From Ruminococcus sp. AF41-9 (GTDB lineage: Bacteria; Bacillota; Clostridia; Lachnospirales; Lachnospiraceae): a DNA stretch of 39,113 nucleotides. Positions 25,438 through 32,943 of the stretch are shown here, one piece after another (position 1 is the first letter of the stretch; every line of letters starts with the position of its first letter). Position numbers and translations under genes: made by a program. The stretch lies in contig NZ_QUDO01000038.1 of the NCBI RefSeq assembly GCF_003477525.1, positions 1 to 39,113 of the forward strand. The letters run 5' to 3'. Under the pieces are notes generated by a model. The model was not told where the DNA came from, ran no database searches, and saw only the letters and a program-made list of their open reading frames with translations.

Positions 25438-25632
25438 TCGACAAAATTCTCCACAGACAGAGGATATGCGACGAGCATTGATATGAACATCTATTTATGG
25501 AAAGAGGATATTGAAGACGGGGAATCGGTAATGACAGCCGAATATAGACCTGTAGAATACGGAAAGGACTATGATGTTGTCAATAATCCTGATAAATTTC
25601 AACTATATATAGATGGAAAAGAGATTAAATAG
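25438..25632 (+). pseudogene. 3' coding remnant, unrecognised
   Basis: An open frame reads STKFSTDRGYATSID, continues MNIYLWKEDIEDGESVM and ends YIDGKEIK with a TAG at 25630. Composition looks coding, but there is no ribosome site before the only ATG (25483), and the frame runs up toward the orphan terminator. It is probably the 3' end of a lost gene. The rest of 25222-25811 holds two terminators and the next promoter. Confidence 0.4.
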
Positions 25633-25748
25633 TAATCTCCTGAAAGCAAGCTTTTTGTCAATTATTTCAAAGAAAAATTAAAGGATAACAATACATAGTT
25701 ATGACAATGATATTTTGAAAAATTTTATAGGAATGCTCTATTATCAAA

Positions 25749-25776
25749 TTGACATAGGAATATGGTAGCGTATAAT
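25749..25776 (+). promoter_or_regulatory. Promoter of the DUF6219-like/bcp/yaaA operon
   Basis: TTGACA (25749-25754) and TATAAT (25771-25776), both perfect, spaced 16 bp. No PerR-like box is evident upstream. Confidence 0.75.
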
Positions 25777-25811
25777 TAGAATTGAATACACTGAAAAAAT
25801 GGAGGAATTAC

Positions 25812-26024
25812 ATGAAAGCACATAAATATTGGTCAGTAGGAGCATTGATCACAATGCTTGGGACTTTTTACACTGGATATAAAAAGCAAAAATCAAGTCA
25901 CAAATACTTTGCTTTAAGTTCTATGTTATGTATGGTAATGGCGATATATACAGGTCATAAAATGATTACCGGGAATAGGAAGAAAAAGGCGAATAAAGAG
26001 AAAGATACAGAAAGGGAGGGATAA
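25812..26024 (+). CDS. Small two-helix membrane protein (DUF6219-like), second copy
   Basis: The 70-residue product MKAHKYWSVGALITMLG... has two membrane helices (about 7-22 and 32-49) and a Lys/Glu-rich tail. It is a paralogue of the product at 22686-22895 on the opposite strand. GGAGG 7 nt before ATG 25812 favours this start over an in-frame ATG at 25782, where the leader residues do not match the paralogue. It is followed by bcp after 3 nt, so it belongs to a peroxide-stress operon. Confidence 0.75.
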   Translation: MKAHKYWSVGALITMLGTFYTGYKKQKSSHKYFALSSMLCMVMAIYTGHKMITGNRKKKANKEKDTEREG

Positions 26025-26027
26025 ATA

Positions 26028-26483
26028 ATGTTGGAAGTAGGGGTTAAGGCACCGGATTTTGAGTTGCCAGATCAAAATGGGAAAATACATAGATTATCGG
26101 ATTATACAGGAAAAAAAGTGATTTTATATTTCTATCCCAAGGATAATACAGCGGGATGCACGAAACAGGCATGTGGGTTTTCTGAGCGATACCCTCAGTT
26201 TACCGAAAAAGGAGCAGTTATTCTTGGAGTCAGTAAGGATTCTGTATCCTCTCATAAGAGATTTGAGGAAAAATATGGATTGGCATTTACACTTTTAGCA
26301 GATCCAGAGCGGAAAGTTATTGAAGCATATGATGTATGGAAAGAAAAGAAAAATTATGGCAAAGTCTCTATGGGAGTAGTAAGAACCACATATCTTATTG
26401 ATGAACAGGGGATTATTATAAAGGCAAATGATAAAGTCAAGGCTGCAGATGATCCTGAAAATATGCTCAAGGAATTAGATTAA
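26028..26483 (+). CDS. bcp: Peroxiredoxin, BCP/PrxQ type
   Basis: A thioredoxin-dependent peroxidase reducing hydrogen peroxide and organic peroxides in the cytoplasm. The 151-residue product has the PrxQ active site TAGCTKQACGF, peroxidatic Cys44 and resolving Cys49 four residues apart, plus APDFELPDQNG at the N-terminus and the conserved VVRTTYLIDEQG near 120-135. The gene overlaps yaaA by one base. Electron donors could be the thioredoxins and thioredoxin reductase encoded 4-8 kb downstream. Confidence 0.94.
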   Translation: MLEVGVKAPDFELPDQNGKIHRLSDYTGKKVILYFYPKDNTAGCTKQACGFSERYPQFTEKGAVILGVSKDSVSSHKRFEEKYGLAFTLLADPERKVIEAYDVWKEKKNYGKVSMGVVRTTYLIDEQGIIIKANDKVKAADDPENMLKELD

Positions 26484-27235
26484 TGAAGATAATATTATCC
26501 CCTGCTAAAAAGATGATTACAGATACTGACAGCATAGCGCCGGATGGATTGCCTGAATTTATTGAAAAGACGACAGAGATACAAAGTTGGTTGAAAAGTA
26601 AGTCAAAAGAGGAACTGAAAGGAATTTGGAAATGTAATGACAAGATTGCAGAACAAAATTTCAATAGATTGGGAAATATGAATCTTTATCAGATGCTCAG
26701 TCCGGCTGTTTTATCATATGAAGGAATTGCTTTTCAATATATGGCACCATCTGTGTTTGAAGATATGCAGCTTGAGTATGTGCAAAATCATTTGAGAATA
26801 TTGTCTGCATTTTATGGTGCTCTGAAACCAATGGATGGTGTGACACCTTATCGTTTGGAAATGCAGGCAAAGATCAGGATTGGAGATTCCAAAAATCTGT
26901 ATGAGTACTGGGGTGACTTGTTATACCGTTCAGTAATAGATGACAGCAGGATTATCATTAATCTTGCATCAAAAGAATACTCAAAATGTATAGAAAAGTA
27001 TTTGACACCACAGGACAGATATATTTCGGTTACATTTTGTGAAGCTTTTGGAGATAAAATGGTAACAAAAGGTACATATGCCAAGATGGCTCGTGGTGAA
27101 ATGGTCAGATTTATGGCAGAAAATAATATTGAGAATCCGGTGGATATTAAGAAATTCGACAGACTTGGTTATTCATTCCGGTCTGATTTATCATCAGATA
27201 CTGAATATGTTTTTGAACGAAAAATAGAACAATGA
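26483..27235 (+). CDS. yaaA: Peroxide stress protein YaaA (UPF0246)
   Basis: YaaA lowers free iron damage during hydrogen peroxide stress in E. coli. The 250-residue product has the family start MKIILSPAKKM and the conserved segments LSPAVLSYEGIAFQYM, LRILSAFYGALKPMDGVTPYRLEM and INLASKEYSKCI. Length is full. It is coupled to bcp by a one-base overlap. A second, truncated copy of its 3' half lies at 35194-35577. A small terminator follows. Confidence 0.93.
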   Translation: MKIILSPAKKMITDTDSIAPDGLPEFIEKTTEIQSWLKSKSKEELKGIWKCNDKIAEQNFNRLGNMNLYQMLSPAVLSYEGIAFQYMAPSVFEDMQLEYVQNHLRILSAFYGALKPMDGVTPYRLEMQAKIRIGDSKNLYEYWGDLLYRSVIDDSRIIINLASKEYSKCIEKYLTPQDRYISVTFCEAFGDKMVTKGTYAKMARGEMVRFMAENNIENPVDIKKFDRLGYSFRSDLSSDTEYVFERKIEQ

Positions 27236-27243
27236 TTTAGATT

Positions 27244-27270
27244 AAAGATGCTCAGCATGGGCATCTTTTA
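27244..27270 (+). terminator. Terminator after yaaA
   Basis: AAAGATGC (27244-27251) pairs with GCATCTTT (27261-27268) and T follows. It abuts the operator at 27269-27292. Confidence 0.7.
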
Positions 27271-27326
27271 GTAATAATGAGAATTATTACTATATTATTG
27301 ACAATATAATAATGATGATATACAAT
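27269..27326 (+). promoter_or_regulatory. Promoter with PerR/Fur-like box for the HD-GYP gene
   Basis: TAGTAATAA-tgagaa-TTATTACTA (27269-27292) is a perfect inverted repeat lying 5 bp before TTGACA (27298-27303), which is 17 bp from TACAAT (27321-27326). A second promoter may be TTGTGA with TATAAT near 27436, closer to the gene. The arrangement matches those at 24413 and 35624. Confidence 0.65.
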
Positions 27327-27464
27327 CCCGTCTTTTATTTGATAATTATGCAGATAAAGATTTGCCTGTTATTTTTGTATAAATAATAATGAAACCTTTT
27401 TTATATAAATTTTTTGTGATAAAATAACTGTCAGATATATAATACAGACAGGAGACAAAAGGGG

Positions 27465-28718
27465 ATGAAATTAGATGTTTTGGGATTGTTGGGAGCGTGT
27501 TCCTATGCATTGGACTGTGTGGAAGCAGAGTTAGTGCATGTAACAGATAAGCATGCGAAGCGTGTTGCATATATGAGTGTCTGCATGGCAGAACAGATGG
27601 GAATTCAGGGGGAGAGTCTGCAGGATCTGACAGCCGGTGCGTTGTTACATGATAATGCACTGACTCAATATATTCAGGAAGAATTACACAATGATATTGC
27701 AAGTGCAATAGGTTCGGCGATTCCACTGGAGCTGGGAATTCACTGTGCGGCAGGTGAGAAGAACATGAAAGACATTCCATCCCATACGGATATAAAGAAT
27801 GTCATTTTGTATCATCATGAGAATGCAGATGGAAGTGGACCTTTTGGAAAAAAATGGACAGAAGTACCGGTTTTTGCACGAATTATCCATCTATGCGATC
27901 TGCTTGACCAGGTCTGCTGCAGTGATTCTTTTGATTCAGACACCTGGCAGAAGGTAGAAGCATTTCTTCAGGAAATCACAGGTTCTATAGCGGATGAAGA
28001 ATGTATAGAAGCATTTAGACATGCTTTTTCTGAACAACATTTTCTGTCACTTGGAGAAAAAGATGTGGAGACTCGTTTATGGAACAGAGTGCCGCGTACA
28101 AAACAAGATCTTAGCTTTGAACAGATTAAAGCACTGGCGAAATTTTTCGCACGCATCGTAGACTATAAATCACCATTTACGAGTACACACTCCATAGGTG
28201 TGGCTGCAGATGCTGAGAAATTATCCAGATTTATGGGATTTGATGAGGAGACAATGCAGAAAATGTATCTTGCAGGAGCGCTGCATGACATTGGAAAGGT
28301 TGCCATAGGTAACAAAATTCTGGAGAAGCCGGGAAGACTGACGGATGATGAGTTTGCAGTTATGAAACATCATGCAGCATATACTTATTCTATTCTGTCA
28401 GAAATCGATGATTTTGAAGAGATATGTGACTGGGCTGCCTTTCACCATGAAAGACTGGACGGGACAGGCTATCCATTTGGAAAAACAGCTGCTGAATTAA
28501 ACACACAGGAACGCATCATGGCGTGTGTCGATATTTATCAGGCACTGACAGAAAGCCGCCCGTATAAACAGGGAATGCCACATGAAAAAGCTTACGGTAT
28601 TTTAAATGATATGGTAGAAAAAGGATGGCTTGATGGAGAAATCGCTTCACAGGTTGATGCTTGTTTTGATCAGAAAATGACAGACATAATTCATGAGGAG
28701 AAACAGCTTGGAGAATAA
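27465..28718 (+). CDS. Tandem HD / HD-GYP domain protein
   Basis: HD-GYP proteins hydrolyse cyclic di-GMP or related signals. The 417-residue product has two such domains. The C-terminal one (about 215-405) is complete: HSIGVA (His242), HDIGK (274-278), KHH (301-303), HHERLDGTGYP (327-337) and the downstream DIYQALTESRPYK. The N-terminal one (about 25-150) is a variant, with LLHDNAL instead of HDIGK and HHENADGSGPFG instead of HHE..DGTGYP. There is no membrane or receiver domain. GGGG precedes the ATG. A MerR-like gene overlaps its end. A broken paralogue lies at 37913-38822. Confidence 0.87.
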   Translation: MKLDVLGLLGACSYALDCVEAELVHVTDKHAKRVAYMSVCMAEQMGIQGESLQDLTAGALLHDNALTQYIQEELHNDIASAIGSAIPLELGIHCAAGEKNMKDIPSHTDIKNVILYHHENADGSGPFGKKWTEVPVFARIIHLCDLLDQVCCSDSFDSDTWQKVEAFLQEITGSIADEECIEAFRHAFSEQHFLSLGEKDVETRLWNRVPRTKQDLSFEQIKALAKFFARIVDYKSPFTSTHSIGVAADAEKLSRFMGFDEETMQKMYLAGALHDIGKVAIGNKILEKPGRLTDDEFAVMKHHAAYTYSILSEIDDFEEICDWAAFHHERLDGTGYPFGKTAAELNTQERIMACVDIYQALTESRPYKQGMPHEKAYGILNDMVEKGWLDGEIASQVDACFDQKMTDIIHEEKQLGE

Positions 28719-29030
28719 AAAATTATTCCAGATTGGTGATGTGGCAAAAATGTTTCATATCAGTGTTGGCAGCCTACGGCATTATGAACAGGCAGGTCTG
28801 TTGAAACCAGAATACACAGATCCGGAAACAAGCTATCGCTATTATAGTGCACGTCAGTTTGAGGTTTTAAATATGATTCGTTACTTGCGCGTTTTGGATA
28901 TGCCATTGGGTCAGATTGGAGAGTTTTTGGGAAACAGAGACATCGACGTGATAGAAGATAAGTTGTTAAATCAGAAAAAACTGATAGAAAAAAACGGCGG
29001 GAGTTGGAAACAATCGAACGCAAGATATAA
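28693..29030 (+). pseudogene. Truncated MerR-family regulator
   Basis: The frame begins LFQIGDVAKMFHISVGSLRHYEQAGLLKP (in pieces), a complete MerR winged-helix domain, and continues through the start of the dimerization helix to NQKKLIEK. At an A7 run (28988-28994) the frame seems to slip: adding one A restores KKRRELETIERKI, a normal MerR coiled coil, ending at TAA 29028. The effector-binding domain is absent and the sequence then turns directly into a Fur-family fragment. GAGGAG upstream and overlap with the HD-GYP gene suggest coupling to it. Confidence 0.75.
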
Positions 29031-29034
29031 AAGC

Positions 29035-29335
29035 AGCATATCCTACAATCGGAAAAGGAACTGTATATAGAAATCTTGATATATTGGTAGATGAGGGTTC
29101 GTTAAGGAAGGTTGAAGTTCCGGATGGAGCGAATAGGTTCGATTTTTCATTGAAAAATCATTACCATATCAGGTGTACAAAATGCGGTGAAGTTTCAGAT
29201 GTGGATATGGATGAAATACCGGATTTGCTGGAAAGAATTCATAACACTCATGGAATCGAATTTTTGGATTAGGATATTTCATTTAAAGGTATTTGCCAAA
29301 AATGCAGGGAGAAGGTAAAGGGAGGAACAAACTAA
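29035..29335 (+). pseudogene. Fur/PerR-family gene fragment with an internal stop
   Basis: Starting at AYPTIGKGTVYRNLDIL the frame matches residues about 37 onward of the intact PerR-like protein at 35709-36116. It includes VEVPDGANRFD, NHYHIRCTKCGEVSDVDM and, after a TAG at 29270, DISFKGICQKCREK. The first 36 residues with the start of the DNA-binding domain are missing, replaced by the MerR fragment. An internal stop replaces the Glu-Tyr of the intact copy. The product would lack a full DNA-binding domain. Confidence 0.85.
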
Positions 29336-29493
29336 TGAAATATGTATGTGACGTTTGCGGATGGGAATATGATGAAGAGGAAGGTTATCCTGAAGGTGGT
29401 ATTGCACCAGGAACAAAGTGGGAGGACGTTCCAGAAGATTTTGAATGCCCATTATGTAATGTTGGAAAAGATCAGTTTTCAGAAGTTGAATAA
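29335..29493 (+). CDS. Rubredoxin
   Basis: The 52-residue product has the two iron knuckles CDVCGW (Cys5, Cys8) and CPLCNV (about 38-43), the acidic middle YDEEEGYPEGG and FECPLC. GGGAGG lies 9 nt before ATG 29335. It sits directly behind the broken fur copy, whose TAA overlaps its start (TAATG). The last residues GKDQFSEVE reappear at the end of a deletion remnant behind the intact perR copy (36109-36189), which shows the common origin of the two loci. Confidence 0.93.
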   Translation: MKYVCDVCGWEYDEEEGYPEGGIAPGTKWEDVPEDFECPLCNVGKDQFSEVE

Positions 29494-29525
29494 AATTCTG
29501 ATTATTTAAATACGGATAGATAAAC

Positions 29526-29562
29526 AAAAACCCTGGTGCGTGTGAGCAACAGGGTTTTTTAT
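29526..29562 (+). terminator. Terminator after rubredoxin
   Basis: AAAAACCCTG (29526-29535) pairs with CAGGGTTTTT (29550-29559) and a T run follows. Confidence 0.9.
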
Positions 29563-29578
29563 TGCGATAGTTTGTGAT

Positions 29579-29620
29579 TGTGATGATATCACAGAAAATG
29601 ATTTACCTTTTGCTTATAAT
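29579..29620 (+). promoter_or_regulatory. Crp/Fnr-type activator site and promoter of the SDR gene
   Basis: TGTGATGATATCACA (29579-29593) is a perfect palindrome with arms TGTGAT/ATCACA. Its centre (29586) is 29 bp before the first base of TATAAT (29615-29620), about -41 from the start of transcription. The -35 region is poor, as for class II activated promoters. Confidence 0.75.
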
Positions 29621-29652
29621 GTAACTACAAACAAAGTAAGGAGGTAGTCTAA

Positions 29653-30399
29653 ATGAGATTAAAAGATAAAGTTGCAATCATTACGGGTGGAAGCCGTGGT
29701 ATAGGATTTGCTACAGCTGATAAATTCTTGAAGGAAGGTGCTTCAGTTGTGTTGGCAGCAAGTTCACAGGAATCGGCAGATGTTGCTGTAGATAAATTAA
29801 AAGAAAAATATCCCAATGCAATAGTTGCTGGAATTAGTCCAAATCTAGCAAGCATGGAGTCTGTCAGAAAGGCTTTTAAAGAGGCAACTGAAAAATATGG
29901 ATGTGTCGACATACTGGTAAATAATGCAGGGATTTCAGAAAACACCTCATTTATGGATTATACAGAGGAGACTTTTGATAAAGTCATGGATCTAAATGTA
30001 AAAGGAGTATTTAATACTACTCGTGTAGCAGCAGAATGTATGGTGGCAAGAGGCAAGGGGGTCATTCTCTCAACTTCTTCCATGGTGAGTATTTCGGGAC
30101 AGCCAAGTGGGTTTGCTTATCCGGCATCGAAGTTTGCAGTAAACGGATTGACTGTATCATTAGCAAGAGAACTAGGACCTAAAGGTATTCGTGTTAATGC
30201 TGTTGCACCTGGGATTACAGAAACTGATATGATGAAGGCCGTGCCAAAGGAAGTTATCGAACCTATGATTGAAAGAATTCCATTACGTCGTCTTGGACAG
30301 CCAGAAGATATTGCCAATGCGTTTGTGTTTCTTGCTTCAGATGAGGCGAGTTACATTACAGGTGTTATATTAAGTGTAGATGGTATGGCAAGAAGTTAA
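29653..30399 (+). CDS. Short-chain dehydrogenase/reductase, FabG/BaiA-like
   Basis: An NAD(P)-dependent oxidoreductase of 248 residues. Motifs are TGGSRGIG (10-17), NNAG (about 95-98), catalytic Ser in STSSMVSISG, Tyr and Lys in YPASK, and the closing FLASDEASYITGVILSVDG. Overall it is like 3-oxoacyl-ACP reductases, and several stretches also resemble BaiA-type 3-alpha-hydroxysteroid dehydrogenases of bile-acid-converting Clostridia (GIGFATA, IRVNAVAPGITETDM). The substrate is not decided. AAGGAGG precedes the ATG. It is a single gene under a Crp/Fnr-type site shared with the thioredoxin operons, which hints at a role in the same response. Confidence 0.85.
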   Translation: MRLKDKVAIITGGSRGIGFATADKFLKEGASVVLAASSQESADVAVDKLKEKYPNAIVAGISPNLASMESVRKAFKEATEKYGCVDILVNNAGISENTSFMDYTEETFDKVMDLNVKGVFNTTRVAAECMVARGKGVILSTSSMVSISGQPSGFAYPASKFAVNGLTVSLARELGPKGIRVNAVAPGITETDMMKAVPKEVIEPMIERIPLRRLGQPEDIANAFVFLASDEASYITGVILSVDGMARS

Positions 30400-30413
30400 G
30401 TTAATGAGGTATG

Positions 30414-30454
30414 GTGATGTAATCACGGAAAATAAATGAAATTAAGACTATAAT
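30414..30454 (+). promoter_or_regulatory. Crp/Fnr-type activator site and promoter of the trxA operon
   Basis: GTGAT-GTA-ATCAC (30414-30426) has its centre at 30420, 29 bp before the first base of TATAAT (30449-30454). No good -35 box. Same spacing as at 29579 and 33722. Confidence 0.75.
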
Positions 30455-30491
30455 AAATCTACAAAAAGAAAAAGATAAGGAGGACTGTAAA

Positions 30492-30797
30492 ATGTCTGCT
30501 ATTAATATCAATAAAAATAATTTTCAGAACGAAGTACTGAATTCCGATAAACCCGTTCTTTTAGATTTTTGGGCATCTTGGTGTGCGCCTTGCCGCATGG
30601 TAGTACCTATTGTAGAGGAGATTGCAAGTGAGCGTAGAGATATTAAAGTTGGAAAGATTAATGTAGATGAAGAGCCTGAACTGGCAAATAAGTTCAGTAT
30701 TATGAGCATTCCGACTTTAGTGGTTATGAAGAATGGGAAGATTGTACAGCAGGTTTCAGGGGCGAGACCTAAGAATGCGATTTTAGAAATGCTTTAG
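30492..30797 (+). CDS. trxA: Thioredoxin
   Basis: A 101-residue thiol-disulfide reductant with active site WASWCAPCRMV (Cys31, Cys34), the FWASWC strand, cis-Pro in SIPTLVV and the closing ISG-like QVSGARPKN. It is slightly short at the C-terminus. AAGGAGG precedes the ATG. It heads an operon with a rhodanese (12 nt gap) and CoA-disulfide reductase, suggesting work on persulfides or protein disulfides. A second thioredoxin next to trxB has a WCGYC site. Confidence 0.94.
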   Translation: MSAININKNNFQNEVLNSDKPVLLDFWASWCAPCRMVVPIVEEIASERRDIKVGKINVDEEPELANKFSIMSIPTLVVMKNGKIVQQVSGARPKNAILEML

Positions 30798-30809
30798 GGA
30801 GGTGTGCTA

Positions 30810-31130
30810 ATGGGATTTTTTGATCTCTTTAAACAGTCGAATATTAATCAAGGCATAGAAGAATATAAAAGGACTGATGATGCAGTTCTGCTGGATGTAC
30901 GTACACCGCAGGAATATCAGGAAGGACATATACCAGAAAGTAAAAATGTGCCGTTGCAGCAACTTGACAATATTGCTTCTGTAGCGAAGAATAAGGATAT
31001 CCCACTGTTTGTATACTGTTATTCCGGTTCACGAAGCTGCCAGGCAACTGGGATACTGCAACGAATGGGATATTCTAAAGTAAATAATATCGGTGGCATT
31101 GCAGCTTACTCAGGAAAGGTGGAAAAATAA
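30810..31130 (+). CDS. Single-domain rhodanese
   Basis: Rhodaneses carry sulfane sulfur on an active cysteine. The 106-residue product has DVRTPQEYQEGHIPES (29-44) and the active loop CYSGSRS with Cys70. GGGAGGTG lies 6 nt before ATG 30810; a GTG two codons earlier is less likely. It sits between trxA and the CoA-disulfide reductase gene. The likely roles are sulfane-sulfur transfer or persulfide removal. Confidence 0.92.
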   Translation: MGFFDLFKQSNINQGIEEYKRTDDAVLLDVRTPQEYQEGHIPESKNVPLQQLDNIASVAKNKDIPLFVYCYSGSRSCQATGILQRMGYSKVNNIGGIAAYSGKVEK

Positions 31131-31131
31131 G

Positions 31132-32823
31132 ATGAAGGTAATAATTGTAGGAGGTGTAGCCGGAGGAGCTACAGCCGCAGCAAGAATACGCAGACTGAAT
31201 GAACATGCTGAAATTACTGTGTTTGAAAGATCTGGATACATATCCTATGCAAATTGTGGACTTCCATATTATATTGGAGACGTGATCACAGACCCGGAAG
31301 AACTTACACTACAGACACCAGAGAGTTTTTTTAAACGCTTCCGTATTAACATGAAAATTCATCATGAAGTTATCTCCATACATCCGGAACGTAAAACGGT
31401 TTCAGTGAAAAATTTAGAGAATGGTGAGATATTTGAAGAAAAATATGATAAGCTGATCCTCTCTCCAGGTGCAAAGCCAACACAGCCGAGACTTCCAGGA
31501 GTAGGTATTGATAAACTTTTTACACTTCGTACTGTAGAAGACACTTTTCGGATAAAGGAATATATAAATAAGAATCATCCAAAATCGGCTGTATTGGCAG
31601 GTGGCGGTTTTATTGGTCTGGAACTGGCAGAAAATTTGAGGGAGCTTGGCATGGATGTTACGATTGTCCAGCGGCCTAAGCAGCTGATGAACCCTTTTGA
31701 CCCGGATATGGCATCCATGATCCATAATGAAATGAGAAAGCATGGGATAAAACTGGTACTGGGCTATACAGTAGAAGGATTTAAAGAAAAAGACAACGGA
31801 GTGGAGGTCCTGTTGAAAGATAATCCATCCCTTCAGGCTGATATGGTAGTTCTGGCAATCGGAGTCACACCAGACACAGTATTAGCAAAAGAAGCCGGTC
31901 TGGAACTTGGCATCAAGGAAAGTATTGTAGTGAATGACAGAATGGAAACCTCTGTACCGGATATTTATGCTGCAGGTGATGCAGTTCAGGTAAAACATTA
32001 TGTTACGGGTAATGATGCGCTGATTTCTTTGGCAGGACCAGCCAATAAACAGGGCAGAATCATCGCTGATAATATTTGTGGCGGTGATAGTCGTTACCTG
32101 GGCAGTCAGGGAAGCTCCGTTATAAAAGTGTTTGATATGACAGCAGCCACTACAGGTATCAATGAAACCAATGCCAAAAAGTCAGGATTAGAGGTAGATA
32201 CAGTAATTCTTTCTCCTATGAGTCATGCCGGTTACTATCCTGGTGGAAAAGTGATGACCATGAAGGTGGTTTTTGAAAAAGAGAGCTATCGTTTGCTTGG
32301 TGCTCAGATTATTGGATATGAAGGAGTTGATAAACGTATTGATGTGCTGGCAACAGCAATCCATGCAGGGCTGAAGGCAACCCAGCTGAAGGATTTGGAT
32401 CTCGCATATGCACCGCCTTATTCCTCTGCCAAGGATCCTGTAAATATGGCAGGATTCATGATAGACAATATAGCAAAAGGTACCTTAAAACAATGGCATC
32501 TGGAAGATATGGATAAGATTTCTAGAGATAAAAGTGTTGTGTTGCTGGATGTGAGAACTGTAGGTGAATTTAACAGGGGGCATATGGATGGATTCAAAAA
32601 CATTCCTGTAGATGAACTAAGGGAACGTATCAATGAAATTGAGAAGGGAAAGCCTGTTTACCTGATATGCCAGAGTGGGCTGCGAAGTTATATTGCCAGT
32701 CGTATTCTGGAAGGAAATGGATATGAAACATACAACTTCTCCGGCGGATTCCGCTTCTATGATGCAGTTGTCAATGACCGTGCGCTGATTGAAAAGGCAT
32801 ATGCATGTGGTATGGATTATTAA
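31132..32823 (+). CDS. CoA-disulfide reductase with C-terminal rhodanese domain
   Basis: The 563-residue flavoprotein starts MKVIIVGGVAGGATAAARIRR (FAD-binding; shown in part) and has the single redox cysteine Cys42 in SYANCGLPYY. An NAD(P)H-binding GGGFIGLE (about 161-168), the C-terminal dimerization domain with YAPPYSSAKDP, and a rhodanese domain (about 460-563) with active Cys513 in CQSGLRS follow. This CoADR-RHD architecture is known to reduce CoA disulfide, CoA persulfide or polysulfide. The ATG at 31132 follows the rhodanese stop by one base, with AGGAAAGGTGG upstream. It ends the trxA operon. Confidence 0.92.
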   Translation: MKVIIVGGVAGGATAAARIRRLNEHAEITVFERSGYISYANCGLPYYIGDVITDPEELTLQTPESFFKRFRINMKIHHEVISIHPERKTVSVKNLENGEIFEEKYDKLILSPGAKPTQPRLPGVGIDKLFTLRTVEDTFRIKEYINKNHPKSAVLAGGGFIGLELAENLRELGMDVTIVQRPKQLMNPFDPDMASMIHNEMRKHGIKLVLGYTVEGFKEKDNGVEVLLKDNPSLQADMVVLAIGVTPDTVLAKEAGLELGIKESIVVNDRMETSVPDIYAAGDAVQVKHYVTGNDALISLAGPANKQGRIIADNICGGDSRYLGSQGSSVIKVFDMTAATTGINETNAKKSGLEVDTVILSPMSHAGYYPGGKVMTMKVVFEKESYRLLGAQIIGYEGVDKRIDVLATAIHAGLKATQLKDLDLAYAPPYSSAKDPVNMAGFMIDNIAKGTLKQWHLEDMDKISRDKSVVLLDVRTVGEFNRGHMDGFKNIPVDELRERINEIEKGKPVYLICQSGLRSYIASRILEGNGYETYNFSGGFRFYDAVVNDRALIEKAYACGMDY

Positions 32824-32864
32824 AAATAATCATAATATTTTTATAATTTTCTCGTTATATAAAA

Positions 32865-32920
32865 AGATCCCCCATTTATTAGAATGACTTTCATAATTCT
32901 GATAAATGGAGGATTCTTCT
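32865..32920. terminator. Bidirectional terminator between the CoADR and crp-like genes
   Basis: GATCCCCCATTTATTAGAAT pairs with ATTCTGATAAATGGAGGATTC with few mismatches and A/T runs on both sides. It serves the convergent genes. Confidence 0.85.
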
Positions 32921-32943
32921 TTATATGTTACAGAAAAACAATT

